The translations under genes were made by a program, and so were the position numbers. Shown here one piece after another: positions 1 through 8,360 of a stretch of 64,000 nucleotides of DNA. Source of the DNA: an uncultured bacterium (GTDB lineage Bacteria > Planctomycetota > JAJSAM01 > JAJVHW01). Position 1 is the stretch's first letter. Each line of letters opens with the position of its first letter. The stretch covers positions 28,916-92,915 of the forward strand of contig CALKVK010000021.1 of the NCBI GenBank assembly GCA_937996235.1, written 5' to 3'. The notes beneath the pieces were generated by a model. That model did no database searches. It saw only the letters and a program-made list of their open reading frames with translations, and was not told the DNA's origin.

Positions 1-30
1 CGCCGCGCACGGCGCGTCGAAGGGGTGTGG

Positions 31-36
31 TATGCT
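31..36 (+). promoter_or_regulatory. -10-like element of the HNH gene
   Basis: A TATGCT hexamer lies about 38 nt before the chosen GTG start of the HNH gene. A purine-rich GGAGGCGAGGAG stretch lies between the two, so this gene would have a short leader with a ribosome site. No -35 can be judged because the window begins here. Confidence 0.4.
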
Positions 37-74
37 CCCCGGCGGACGGAGGCGAGGAGACCACGCGAGAGCGA

Positions 75-1139
75 GTGGTCTTCGTCGTGGACAGCGCGGT
101 CGGTGCAGTACCCGTTCCTCCCGGTGAGCCGCGTGGCGCCGTCGCGCGACCCGCCCCTCCCGCCGCCGATGCGGAGTTGACGCCGCGCGACGTCGAGAAC
201 GCGCTGGCCGCGCTCGCGCGGATCGACCACGAGACACGGCACTGCATCGCCGCGTGGCTGCGCTGCGCCGAGCGCCTCGCGGGGGCGTCCGACGACGGTT
301 GGACGATCTTCGGCGTCACCGGTCTCTCGCAGCTCTGCGAGGAGCGACTGAACCTGCCCGCACCCGACGCGTGGCGCCTGCGTCAGGCCGCCAAGGGCTG
401 CGAGTCCTCCCCGCGTCTCGCGGAGCGAGTCCAGAGCCGGCAGATCCACTTGACGAAGGCCGCTGCGCTCGCGTCCGTCATCGAACACGTGCAGCGCGAG
501 GGAGACGAGGAGCGGTTGCTCGACTTCGCGGCAGCGGCGAACTCGTACGAGACGCGTGACGAGGTCGCGCGCATCCGCGAGGAGGCGCGCACGCACGAGC
601 GACCCGCGACGGTCACGCTGCACCTCACACGGCAGGGCCTTCGCGATCTCGATCGTGCGCGCGATCTCGTCTCCGGTCGATCGGGCGGTGTGCGCGCGTC
701 TCCGAGCGAGGCCGCGGAGGTGGCGCTCGCGGAGTTCGTGAAGCGGCGCTGCCCCGAGGGGCGCGCGCGACGGGCGGAGACGCGCGTCGCTGCGCCTGCG
801 ACGCCGCCCGCGTCATCCGAGACGGGGTCCAGTTCCGGCTCCGAGGCGTCGCGACGACGAGGTCGACGCATACCAGCGCGCGAGCGTCACGCCGTCGTCG
901 CGCGGCACGGCGACGTGTGTGCCGTCGACGGCTGCGAGCAGCGCACCGCGCTGCAGTTCGCGCACCGCACGCCCTTCTGCGACGGCGGCGCGAACGTCGC
1001 CTCGAACCTGCTCCTGCTCTGTCGACACCACCATCGCACGATCGACTCCGGTCGCGTGCTCGTCGCACGCGACGGTGTCACGCTCGTCGCGCGGCACGGC
1101 GATGTCGTGGGGCGGCTCCGGGTAGCCGAGCCGCCGTGA
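75..1139 (+). CDS. HNH endonuclease domain protein (DUF222/13E12-like)
   Basis: A protein of about 354 residues. The C-terminal 80 residues form an HNH nuclease domain: paired cysteines (CAVDGC), then AHRTPFCDGG, then an Asn in VASNLLLLCRHHHR. The N-terminal two thirds are helical and Arg/Glu rich, like the DUF222-type region often in front of HNH domains; a low-complexity Ser/Gly/Arg linker joins the two parts. A GTG at 75 follows the purine-rich GAGGAG and is preferred to the upstream GTG at 27, which would overlap the -10-like TATGCT. Such proteins are abundant, often in several copies, and of unknown cellular role; DNA cleavage is inferred from the family. No transposon ends flank it. The gene stands alone and converges on the lexA operon. 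Confidence 0.8.
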   Translation: MVFVVDSAVGAVPVPPGEPRGAVARPAPPAADAELTPRDVENALAALARIDHETRHCIAAWLRCAERLAGASDDGWTIFGVTGLSQLCEERLNLPAPDAWRLRQAAKGCESSPRLAERVQSRQIHLTKAAALASVIEHVQREGDEERLLDFAAAANSYETRDEVARIREEARTHERPATVTLHLTRQGLRDLDRARDLVSGRSGGVRASPSEAAEVALAEFVKRRCPEGRARRAETRVAAPATPPASSETGSSSGSEASRRRGRRIPARERHAVVARHGDVCAVDGCEQRTALQFAHRTPFCDGGANVASNLLLLCRHHHRTIDSGRVLVARDGVTLVARHGDVVGRLRVAEPP

Positions 1140-1249
1140 CGCTGGCGACCTCGGCGACTCGTCGTTCCGGCGGCCGCGGCGCGGGGAGAGCGCACGCGGA
1201 CTTCGTCGATTCCACGAGGTGGGCGATCCCGTGGTGCTGCCGCGCACTC

Positions 1250-1270
1250 AATCACAGGCAATCACAGGCA
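1250..1270. repeat. short tandem duplication between convergent genes
   Basis: The decamer ATCACAGGCA occurs twice in direct tandem (1251-1260 and 1261-1270). It overlaps the stop codon of the minus-strand ImuA-like gene. It is probably a small slippage duplication with no inferred function. Confidence 0.6.
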
Positions 1271-2059
1271 TCCTTCGGGAGGAGGCGGGCCGTGGGCGTC
1301 CTCCTCGGACGCCGGAGTCGCACACGGCAGGGTGTCACGCCAGAGGCCCGGACGGTCACGGTCGCGTAGGACGTCCACGCAGACCATCGAGGGGACGTCC
1401 GCCGAGGACGCCACGCGTCGGGACGCGCTGGCCCGGAGCGAGACGAGCGGGCTGATGCAGGGGGCGTCGTCGTCCTTCTCCGTCAGGAACAGCACGGTGG
1501 CCTCGTGGGTCCGGGTCAGCGCCGAGATCCGGTTCAGCAGCGCCGTCGGGATGCGATCGCACGAGCGCGCTCCGACGAGGTCGATCACGATCAGACCGAA
1601 CGCACCGGAGCGCACCAGGCGCTCTGCCGCACGCACGAGCTTGGGCGCGGTGGAGAGGACGACGACCGGGACGGCGTTCATGTCCACGCCGGCGCATGCG
1701 ACGTCCGCCGGATGGGCGAAGCGCCGTCGTGAGGTGAGCCAGGCCGCGGTCTCGCTCCGACTCTGGGCGTCGTGCAGCAGCAGCGCGGCAAGCGTTGCGA
1801 TCGACGCCGGACGTCGAGGAGCGGACAGTTCGATCATCCGCCCGACGAACTCCGAAAGACGCCAGTGGGGTTCCGGACGAGCGCCGTCGGCCTGGTCGGA
1901 GACACCGGGTGACGGCGCAGACGGCGCCGCGAATGCACCGGTCGCCCGGAATCCGAGGCGCACACTGCGGAGCAGTTTCGCTCCGGCTGCTTGCAGGATG
2001 CGCGCCCGGCGTGTCGCCGGACGTGCGACACGACGTGCCGTGACGTGTTCGAGGATCAC
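1262..2059 (-). CDS. ImuA/RecA-like SOS protein with degenerate nucleotide-binding site
   Basis: A protein of about 265 residues, translationally coupled to lexA: its GTG overlaps the lexA TGA as GTGA. The core reads like the RecA-related ImuA/SulA-like family: a beta-alpha start (EFVGRMIELSAP), a strand-helix stretch ending AWLTSRRRFAHP, then AGVDMNAVPVVVL and LVRSGAFGLIVIDLVG, which match the usual ImuA order. The P-loop position (APRRPASIAT) lacks the GK[ST] of a working Walker A, as in many ImuA-type proteins. In the family these proteins work with ImuB and DnaE2 in damage-induced mutagenesis. Neither partner is next to it here, so its job is inferred only from LexA linkage and the weak RecA-like pattern. 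Confidence 0.6.
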   Translation of the reverse strand: MILEHVTARRVARPATRRARILQAAGAKLLRSVRLGFRATGAFAAPSAPSPGVSDQADGARPEPHWRLSEFVGRMIELSAPRRPASIATLAALLLHDAQSRSETAAWLTSRRRFAHPADVACAGVDMNAVPVVVLSTAPKLVRAAERLVRSGAFGLIVIDLVGARSCDRIPTALLNRISALTRTHEATVLFLTEKDDDAPCISPLVSLRASASRRVASSADVPSMVCVDVLRDRDRPGLWRDTLPCATPASEEDAHGPPPPEGCL

Positions 2060-2763
2060 CCCAGACTCCGGCGCACCTCGATGACGCGCCCCAGGATCTC
2101 GACTTCGCCGGGACGCGGCACGATCGGTTCGTACGCCGGGTTCGCGGGGTGCAGCTCGATGCTCCGCCGGCGGTTCCGGGCGCGGATGCGCAGCGTCTTC
2201 ACGGTCGCCTCGTCCCCGACCAGGGCGACGACCACGTCGCCGTCGCGCGCGGTGGTGTCGGAGAGGGAGCCGTCGGGCGGCTCCACGCGACGTACGACGA
2301 CCACGTCGCCTTCCAGGATGCCCGCATCGCGCATGCTGTCGCCGACGACACGCAGCGCGAACAGGGTCTCGCCGGATGTGCCGCGCGACGGCGCCGTGAC
2401 GGCCACGTGGCCGTCCGGATCCTCGATCGCCGCCGTCAGCCCGCCGGCGTGGACGCGACCGAGGATCGGCACGAGCATCGGTGCGATGGCGCCGGCGTCT
2501 CCCTCGGGCAGGCGGTAGCCGCGCGCGATCGCGGGCTCCTTTGCGAGCCGTCCGTCGGTCACCAGGCGCTCGAGGTGCACGCGCGCCGACTCGACGGCGC
2601 GCAGCCCGGCGGCCTCCTGCACCTCGCGGACGGTCGGAGGGCGTCCCGCCAGCAACCGCTCCCGGACGAAGCGATACACGATCTCCCGTGTCGCGCCCCG
2701 CGCCGCGTGTGCGCGCTGGGGCCGTGTGCCGCGTCCGTCGGACGCGGTTCGACGCTTCGTCAT
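2056..2763 (-). CDS. lexA: LexA-type SOS repressor
   Basis: A 235-residue S24-family repressor. A winged-helix part (about 22-85) has the usual PPTVREVQEAAGL recognition segment. The self-cleavage bond is Ala106-Gly107 (VHAGG). Catalytic Ser143 lies in GDSM and Lys189 in ATVK, so the Ser/Lys dyad is intact. The ATG at 2763 is chosen because GGGAGGAG precedes it; an ATG 27 nt upstream would sit before that ribosome site. It would repress SOS genes until RecA filaments trigger its cleavage. The perfect palindrome at 2836-2855 just upstream suggests autoregulation. It forms an operon with the overlapping ImuA-like gene. Confidence 0.92.
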   Translation of the reverse strand: MTKRRTASDGRGTRPQRAHAARGATREIVYRFVRERLLAGRPPTVREVQEAAGLRAVESARVHLERLVTDGRLAKEPAIARGYRLPEGDAGAIAPMLVPILGRVHAGGLTAAIEDPDGHVAVTAPSRGTSGETLFALRVVGDSMRDAGILEGDVVVVRRVEPPDGSLSDTTARDGDVVVALVGDEATVKTLRIRARNRRRSIELHPANPAYEPIVPRPGEVEILGRVIEVRRSLG

Positions 2764-2835
2764 GCCGTGGCTCCTCCCTGAGGTGCCCACTGCGCGGGCA
2801 CGGGCCGTCCGCGTGGCATGCTACACACGGGGAAC

Positions 2836-2855
2836 GGACATGCGTCCGCATGTCC
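2836..2855 (-). promoter_or_regulatory. candidate LexA operator
   Basis: A perfect inverted repeat with 9-bp arms: GGACATGCG, 2-bp spacer TC, CGCATGTCC. It lies about 75 bp upstream of the lexA start. A -10-like TAGCAT (minus strand, about 2817-2822) follows it downstream, so bound LexA would cover the -35 region. It is not the E. coli or Bacillus consensus; many phyla have their own LexA box. Confidence 0.6.
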
Positions 2856-2914
2856 TCGCGGCCGGTCGTCCGGAAGCGTCGCGCGCGCGAGCGGCGTCGG
2901 CGACAGCCGGCGCC

Positions 2915-3886
2915 TCAGATCAGGCGCTTGCGCCGGAAGAACCAGATCTCCGCGATGGCGATCACGACGAGGAGCGAGCAGACGATCGCGAACGCGGCCG
3001 GGTCCTCCTCGCCCGGGATGCCCTTCACGTTGATGCCGAGCAGCCCGGTCAGCAGCCCGAGCGGGAGGAAGATCGCGGCGACGACGGAGAGTACGTACAT
3101 GTTGCGGTTCATCTGCTCGGAGAGCCGGCCGTTGAGCGTGTCCTGGGCCACGGCGGCGCGGTCACGGATCGAGTCGAGATCCTCGACGTAGCGCGTCACG
3201 CGGTCGGCGACCTCGCGCAGGTACGCACGGTCGAGCTCGGTCAGCCAGGGCACGCGCTCCGAGTAGAGCCGTGTCACCGCGTCGCGCTGCGGGGCGAGGT
3301 AGCGGTGCAGCCCGATGGCCTGCCGACGCGCCTCACCGATCCGTGATCGCAGTTCGTGACGCTCGGCCGTGAGCACCTCGTCCTCGAGCGAGTCCACGTC
3401 GCAGTCGAGATCGGAGAGCACCGTGCTCATGCGGTCGGCGAGCAGGCTGCAGATCTCGACGAGGAATTCGCCGGCCGTCCGCGGGCCGTTTCCCGTGGCG
3501 AGCGACGCTTCGAGGTCGCCGACCGCCATCACGCGCCGGTGTCGGAGCGAGATCACGCGCGTCGCCTCGACCCAGAGGCGGATCGAGACCATGTCCTCCG
3601 GATCGGCTCCCGGGTTCAGGTTCACGCCCCGCAGGATGACGAGCAGCGCCTCGCCGCGGACCACGCTGCGGGGACGCGGCTCCTCGGCGGTCAGCGCCTC
3701 GACGATCGCCTCGTCGAGTCCCGCCTTCTGCGCGAGCCACGAGCGCACGGCCGGTTCGGCATGGTCGAGGTGCAGCCAGAGGACGCCCTGCTCGGGGCGC
3801 CACGCGTCGACTCCGTCCCACCCGATCGCGCGGCTGCGGCCCGCACCGTCGAGCACGTGCGCGCCGAGGAGTCCGTCCGTCGCCAT
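2915..3886 (-). CDS. zntB: ZntB-type CorA-family divalent cation transporter
   Basis: A 323-residue member of the CorA/MIT superfamily. The first 250 residues form the large cytoplasmic domain with a long charged helix. Two C-terminal membrane helices (about 262-283 and 293-315) are joined by a loop carrying Gly-Ile-Asn (284-286) followed by VKGIPG. CorA magnesium channels carry GMN; GIN/GVN with GIPG is typical of ZntB zinc transporters, so zinc is the more likely ion. The short basic tail RRKR is also usual. A TAGCTT element lies exactly 6 nt before the ATG, suggesting a leaderless transcript. It is followed by lexA in the same direction, but a separate lexA promoter is likely. Confidence 0.85.
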   Translation of the reverse strand: MATDGLLGAHVLDGAGRSRAIGWDGVDAWRPEQGVLWLHLDHAEPAVRSWLAQKAGLDEAIVEALTAEEPRPRSVVRGEALLVILRGVNLNPGADPEDMVSIRLWVEATRVISLRHRRVMAVGDLEASLATGNGPRTAGEFLVEICSLLADRMSTVLSDLDCDVDSLEDEVLTAERHELRSRIGEARRQAIGLHRYLAPQRDAVTRLYSERVPWLTELDRAYLREVADRVTRYVEDLDSIRDRAAVAQDTLNGRLSEQMNRNMYVLSVVAAIFLPLGLLTGLLGINVKGIPGEEDPAAFAIVCSLLVVIAIAEIWFFRRKRLI

Positions 3887-3892
3887 GGGGCG

Positions 3893-3898
3893 AAGCTA
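3893..3898 (-). promoter_or_regulatory. -10 element of zntB, leaderless spacing
   Basis: TAGCTT on the minus strand, then 6 nt, then the ATG at 3886. The predicted transcript start falls at the start codon. Confidence 0.5.
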
Positions 3899-4035
3899 GC
3901 CCGACCGAGGATCACGTTCGCGCACTTCGTGACGACGGACGTCGCACGGACGACGTCCCGCCCGCCGGAGCGCATGCCGTACGCGCCGCCGCCACGGCGC
4001 GGGAGGACGAGTCGTGCGTGTGGACGCTCCTCGCC

Positions 4036-4041
4036 GACAAT
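4036..4041 (+). promoter_or_regulatory. -10 element, leaderless spacing
   Basis: GACAAT followed by 6 nt and the ATG at 4048. The same arrangement occurs before the CoA-binding protein gene at 48232. Confidence 0.45.
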
Positions 4042-4047
4042 CCGCAC

Positions 4048-5031
4048 ATGACGCGCGCGACGCCGACGCAGCGGGAGCGATGGATCTCGCTCGTCGCCGC
4101 CGCTGCGGCGCTCGCTGCGCTCCTCTGCGGCGCCCCGGACGTCTTCACCGATGCGACGGACGTCGCGGGCGCTCTCCGGATCGCAGGGCTGATCGCTCTT
4201 GCGGTCCTCGTGCTTGCCCTGCTCGTCGCGCGCGACGGACTACGCCGCGTGGTTCTCGCACCGCGGCTCCTCGTGCCGCTCGGGACCGCGCTCGGAGCCC
4301 GTGCGCTGCTGAGCGCCCTCGAACGCACGGCCGCGCTCGCGCCGCTCTCGCGCGATGTGCTCGTGTTCGACGTCGGTGCGCTTCCCGTGCACATCGGCCC
4401 CGTCGGTGTCGTGCGCGCACTGCTCGAGTGGTTCCACGCGGCGTGGAGCGCGACGCTCGTCGCACGCGCGGTGCTCGACGACGACACGTCCCCGGCGCGC
4501 GCGCTCGGGCCCGCGATGCGCTGGATGCCGCGCGTGGGGGTCGTCCTGCTGATCGGTTGGACGCCGATGCTCGCACTGCGCGCGATCGAACCGGGGCTCC
4601 GGGACGTTGTCGGCGCCGACGGGTTCCCGTTCGTACTGGGGGCGCTCGCCGTGGGGTGGACGCTTGCGACGAGCGCTGTGCTCGTCGCCGTGATCGAGCC
4701 GACGTTGCCCTTCGCGGTCGCGCTGTCACGCGGGTGGTGGGTGAGTCTGCGCGGCGGCCGCTGGTTCTGGGCGGCGGCCGCCGCGCACGTCGTGGCGCTC
4801 GGGGCGTTCGTCGTCGTCTCACACGGAGGGACGATCGACGCCGTCGGGCACGCCGTCTGGGGTGGCGCGTTCGCGGACGGATCCGCGTGGCGCGACGTCT
4901 ACCTTGCGGAAGCGGAGATACCCGCGCACGCCTCCGTGCTCGGAGACGTGCTCGTCTCCGCATCGGTGGGCCTGCTCGCGCTGCTCGCGCGGCTCGAGAC
5001 CGCGGAACACCTGGCGGACGCCGAGTTCTGA
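4048..5031 (+). CDS. multi-pass membrane protein of unknown function
   Basis: About 327 residues, mostly hydrophobic, with six or more likely membrane helices: for example a first one rich in Ala/Leu near the start, then LIALAVLVLALLVA and VAVIEPTLPFAVAL. Between them are short Arg/Asp-rich loops. It resembles generic DUF-type integral membrane proteins, but I recognise no family. The ATG at 4048 is preferred because GACAAT lies exactly 6 nt upstream; a GTG 30 nt earlier is also in frame. Its 3' end overlaps the antisense tail of the convergent PEP-CTERM gene. Confidence 0.7.
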   Translation: MTRATPTQRERWISLVAAAAALAALLCGAPDVFTDATDVAGALRIAGLIALAVLVLALLVARDGLRRVVLAPRLLVPLGTALGARALLSALERTAALAPLSRDVLVFDVGALPVHIGPVGVVRALLEWFHAAWSATLVARAVLDDDTSPARALGPAMRWMPRVGVVLLIGWTPMLALRAIEPGLRDVVGADGFPFVLGALAVGWTLATSAVLVAVIEPTLPFAVALSRGWWVSLRGGRWFWAAAAAHVVALGAFVVVSHGGTIDAVGHAVWGGAFADGSAWRDVYLAEAEIPAHASVLGDVLVSASVGLLALLARLETAEHLADAEF

Positions 5032-5834
5032 CGCCGCCGCCGCGCGAACCCGAAGCCGAGGAGCCCGAGTCCGAACAGCGCCCATGTGCCGGGTTCCGGG
5101 GTTCTGGCCAGCGCGAAGGTCACGCTGTCCGCGGCCCAGCGGTCGCCGGGACCTCCGACGAGCACGACGGCCTGGTCGAACGGCACGCCTCCGGCGGACG
5201 GGTTCGCGACCACGCCGAGGAAGTGCGTCGACGCGTCGCCGCCGTCGGGCGGCAGGTCGAAGCTCGTGGCGAAGACGAGCTGCCCGGCGGCATAGAGCCG
5301 CAGCTCACCCTCGTTGCCGAGCGCCGCCTCGAAGTCGATGAGATCGACGCCGAAGCGTCCGAGTCCGCCCGGCGTCGCGAAGTCGGCGAGGAGCCCGCTG
5401 CGCCGCGTCGTGCTGATCGCGCCGCTGTCGAAGCCCCATGTGCCGCTGCCGACGCCTCCGCTCTGCGCCGCCGGCGACTCCACGCCGACGTCCGAGAGCG
5501 CGCCCACGTCGTCGCCCACGACGCCCGGGACGATCGTTCCGGTCGGCGTGTTCGAGAACTGCAGGTCGTACGCCGTGTAGCTCACGGGCACGCCGCCGAC
5601 CGAACCGCTGCGCGTGAGCGACGGCACCGAGCCGAGCACCGGATCCGGTGCGAACGCGCCGCCCGAGTCGACGACCGTCGGGCCGGTCGTCGCGGCGAGG
5701 TACGTCTCGAAGCCCGTGCGGTCGTCACGGAAGACGACGTACGAGCTCGCGCGCGCCGGCACTCCGGCGCAGAGCACCATCAGGAGCGTCAGCGCAGCCG
5801 TCGGGACGACGCCGTGGTTGTGGAACGGTCTCAT
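4899..5834 (-). CDS. PEP-CTERM sorting domain protein, exported
   Basis: About 311 residues. An N-terminal signal peptide runs MRPFHNHGVVP... to a likely cut after ARA. A secreted beta-rich domain follows, then a PEP-CTERM anchor: TPEPGTWALF with Pro-Glu-Pro at 246-248, a short hydrophobic helix and the RRRR stop-transfer at about 265-268. In the family this tag is cut by exosortase and the protein goes to the surface or an extracellular matrix. Unusually, the reading frame runs on 43 residues past the basic cluster, into the antisense of the neighbouring gene; canonical PEP-CTERM tails stop within a few residues. The ATG overlaps the stop of the upstream TPR gene (ATGA), so they are one operon. 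Confidence 0.75.
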   Translation of the reverse strand: MRPFHNHGVVPTAALTLLMVLCAGVPARASSYVVFRDDRTGFETYLAATTGPTVVDSGGAFAPDPVLGSVPSLTRSGSVGGVPVSYTAYDLQFSNTPTGTIVPGVVGDDVGALSDVGVESPAAQSGGVGSGTWGFDSGAISTTRRSGLLADFATPGGLGRFGVDLIDFEAALGNEGELRLYAAGQLVFATSFDLPPDGGDASTHFLGVVANPSAGGVPFDQAVVLVGGPGDRWAADSVTFALARTPEPGTWALFGLGLLGFGFARRRRQNSASARCSAVSSRASSASRPTDAETSTSPSTEACAGISASAR

Positions 5835-7456
5835 CGCGAGTCTCTCCTCGTGTCGGCGGTGGGCGCGTGCAGTCGGCGACGCACCTCCACCGCGGTGTCG
5901 GCGACGCGCGGGTCGCGCGGCGCCAGGAACTGCGCCCAGCGGGCGAGGGGTGACGCCTCCTCGCTCCGGTCGAGCTGCGTCGCGAGCGTCCATGCCAGGT
6001 CGTTCGCGGCGACGGCGAGACCGGGATCGCGCGCCAGCGCGGCGCGATAGTGCGCGGCGGCGGCGGGCGCGTCGCCGCGCATCTCGGCGGCCATGCCGAG
6101 CACGAGCCGCAGCGCGCCGTCGTCCGGATGCTCCGAGACGAGGACGCCGGCGCGCGCCTCGGCCGCGGCGAGTCCCTCGCGGCGCGCGCAGCGTGCGGCA
6201 GCGGTGACGGCGGCGGCCGCCGCCGCGTCGCGCTCGGTCGCGCGATGCCCACGCAGCAGCAGGTCGGCGGCGCGCTCGGGCTCGTCGGACCCGACGTAGA
6301 ACCACCCGCGCAGGCGCTGTGCGTGCGCGCCGCCGGCGCCGTCCGGGAGGCGCTCGGCGATCCGCAGGAGCGCGGCGCCCTGCCCCGTGCGGCCGAGCTC
6401 GATCCCGAGCAGGAGAGCGGTGTCGAGGTCGGTGGGATGTGCGACGAGAGCCTCGCGCAGGTGGGCGGTCGCGAGACGCGGTCGCCCCGCATCCCGCGCC
6501 ACCTCCGCGAGAGCGCGGTTCGCGGCGGCGTACCGCTCGGTGTCTCCGGAACCGCTCGCGCCGTCGCCCGGCGCACGCGCCGCCAGCGCGACGAGGCGCG
6601 CCCTGTCCCGCGGCGGCAGCGCGGCGAGGGCCCGCCGCACCGCGTCGCGCGGACTGCGCGCGTACGTCGCGTCGAGCGCGTCGGATGCGTCGTCCGCTCG
6701 CCCCGCCGCGGCGAGCGCAGCGATGCGCCGGAGTTGCGCGCCGAGCGATGCGTCCAGCGGGGCGACGTCGAGATCCTCGCCGAGTGCGAGACGCGCCGCC
6801 GCGTGCACGTCGCGGGCCTCCGGCGAGTCGTCCGACACGCGCTCGAGGAGTTCTGCGATCAGCGCGTCGGCTTCCTGGTCCCGGCGCGGGTCGTCGTCGA
6901 CGAACGCCGCCGCGCGCAGCAGTTCGGCGGCTTCGAGCAGGTCGCGCGTGCGACCTCCCCGTGATGCGGCAGCGTCACACAGGGCCGTCGCTGCGCCGCC
7001 GAAGTCCTCGACGAGTGCGCGCGCACGCGCGTGGAGACGCAGCGCCGCGGCGCTCGGGGACTCGCCTCGGAGCGTGCGCGCGAGCGCCGACTCGGCCGCT
7101 CCGGGGCGACGGTCCGCGAGCTCGCGCGCCGCGAGGGCGACGGCCGGGGCGTCCCACGTCGGCGCGCAGGACGCTGCGCGACGCAGCGCCTCCCGGGACT
7201 CGAGATCGGCCCCCGCGAGTCGCCGGCACTCCGCGAGCAGGAGCCACGCGAGAGCGTCGCGCGGTCGGTCGGTCAGGGCGCGGCGGACGAAGACCTCGGC
7301 GCGCGCCGCGTCTCCCGTCGCCAGGAACGCACGCGCGTCCGGGAGCGGGTCGGGTCGGGGGCGCCTGCGCAGCGAGACGATGACGCAGAGCGCAGCGAGG
7401 GTCGCGAGCGCGCAGACCGCAGCGGCGGCGCGGCGCGAGAAGCGCGAGGGACGCAC
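5831..7456 (-). CDS. membrane-anchored tetratricopeptide-repeat protein
   Basis: About 541 residues. A basic start and one membrane helix (about 10-30) are followed by a long alpha-helical array of TPR-like units, clearest near the end (DDGALRLVLGMAAEMRGDAPAAAAHYRAALARDP). Length and layout recall the TPR proteins that accompany exosortase/PEP-CTERM systems, and it is translationally coupled to the PEP-CTERM gene (ATGA overlap). That partnership is inferred from position. The start is a GTG at 7456; no strong ribosome site is seen. Confidence 0.75.
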   Translation of the reverse strand: MRPSRFSRRAAAAVCALATLAALCVIVSLRRRPRPDPLPDARAFLATGDAARAEVFVRRALTDRPRDALAWLLLAECRRLAGADLESREALRRAASCAPTWDAPAVALAARELADRRPGAAESALARTLRGESPSAAALRLHARARALVEDFGGAATALCDAAASRGGRTRDLLEAAELLRAAAFVDDDPRRDQEADALIAELLERVSDDSPEARDVHAAARLALGEDLDVAPLDASLGAQLRRIAALAAAGRADDASDALDATYARSPRDAVRRALAALPPRDRARLVALAARAPGDGASGSGDTERYAAANRALAEVARDAGRPRLATAHLREALVAHPTDLDTALLLGIELGRTGQGAALLRIAERLPDGAGGAHAQRLRGWFYVGSDEPERAADLLLRGHRATERDAAAAAAVTAAARCARREGLAAAEARAGVLVSEHPDDGALRLVLGMAAEMRGDAPAAAAHYRAALARDPGLAVAANDLAWTLATQLDRSEEASPLARWAQFLAPRDPRVADTAVEVRRRLHAPTADTRRDSR

Positions 7457-7593
7457 GGGCGGGACTCCGATCCCGTGGTGTCCCCCTGGCGCGCGGCGCG
7501 CGCCTTCGTCCCGCGCAGATCATGCCAGTGCGTCCGCCGCGGCGCAACCCGTCGCACGGCGACGCGTCGCGCGGCACCGCGTCCTGGAGCGAC

Positions 7594-7599
7594 TACCCT
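7594..7599 (+). promoter_or_regulatory. -10 element of the glycosylase gene, leaderless spacing
   Basis: TACCCT followed by exactly 6 nt and the GTG at 7606. This spacing is the main reason for choosing that GTG over the in-frame ATG at 7522. Confidence 0.5.
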
Positions 7600-7605
7600 C
7601 GCTCC

Positions 7606-8241
7606 GTGCGTCCGACCGCCGCCGCGCTCCGTGCCCTCGCCGAGCGCGATCCCGTTCTCGGGGCGGCGCTCCGGGAGCTGCCGCGCTTCCCCGGGTTCCC
7701 GGCACCGGACGCGCGTCGGCGCACGCACTTCGACGAGATCGCGCGCGCGATCGTCTACCAGCAGCTCACGGGGAGAGCCGCCGCGACGATCCACGCGCGC
7801 GTCTGTGCGCTCACGCCCGGTCCCCGAGCGCCGCGCGCCGACGAACTCCTCGCGCTCCCCGAGGAGCAGCTCCGCGGCGCAGGACTCTCCCGCGCGAAGG
7901 TCGCCGCGCTGCGAGACCTCGCCGCGCGCGTCGTGGACGGACGCCTGCGCCTCGCCGGCATCGCGCGACTCGCGGACGCGGACGTCGTCGAGCGCCTGAC
8001 GCAGGTGCGCGGCATCGGCGTCTGGAGCGCGCAGATGTTCCTGATGTTCCGGCTCGGCCGCCTCGACGTCATGCCCGCCGGCGACCTCGGCGTGCAGGAG
8101 GGCGTGCGCCTCCTCGACGGACTCGACGAACGCCCTGATCCCGAGCACGTGCTCGCACGCAGCGCGGCCTGGGCGCCGCTCCGAAGCGTCGGCGCGTGGG
8201 CGATGTGGCGGCTCGTCGAGGCCCGTCGCGCCGCGCGCTGA
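7606..8241 (+). CDS. alkA: DNA-3-methyladenine glycosylase II (AlkA-type HhH-GPD)
   Basis: A 211-residue helix-hairpin-helix glycosylase. It shows FDEIARAIVYQQLTGRAA near residue 45, the hairpin LTQVRGIGVWSAQMFLMF, and the catalytic Asp160 in PAGDLGVQEG, a usual AlkA/MPG2 arrangement. It removes alkylated bases such as 3-methyladenine from DNA to start base-excision repair in the cytoplasm. It lacks the N-terminal AlkA_N domain of E. coli AlkA, as do many short bacterial homologues. It is monocistronic, between a divergent TPR gene and the BlaI operon. Confidence 0.88.
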   Translation: MRPTAAALRALAERDPVLGAALRELPRFPGFPAPDARRRTHFDEIARAIVYQQLTGRAAATIHARVCALTPGPRAPRADELLALPEEQLRGAGLSRAKVAALRDLAARVVDGRLRLAGIARLADADVVERLTQVRGIGVWSAQMFLMFRLGRLDVMPAGDLGVQEGVRLLDGLDERPDPEHVLARSAAWAPLRSVGAWAMWRLVEARRAAR

Positions 8242-8271
8242 CGTCGCGCGCCCGACGCACGATCCACCCCG

Positions 8272-8311
8272 TTGACAGGACTACAGACGTAGTTACGATT
8301 ACGAACGTAGT
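8272..8311 (+). promoter_or_regulatory. promoter with double BlaI-type operator
   Basis: TTGACA (8272-8277), 16 bp, then TACGAT (8294-8299) is the most canonical promoter in the window. Two 14-bp dyads overlap it: ACTAC-N4-GTAGT at 8280-8293 and ATTAC-N4-GTAGT at 8298-8311. BlaI/MecI repressors bind dyads with TACA/TGTA-like cores, so this is probably the BlaI autoregulatory site. The stretch is strikingly A+T-rich for this genome. Confidence 0.75.
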
Positions 8312-8360
8312 CATGCGGCGCCGGTCACGGCGGGCAGCCGCGGCGCACACGGAGGGACGG

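Noticed and set aside
75..1139. HNH gene as part of an insertion sequence or intein
   Set aside because: No inverted ends, no target duplication and no host protein around it.
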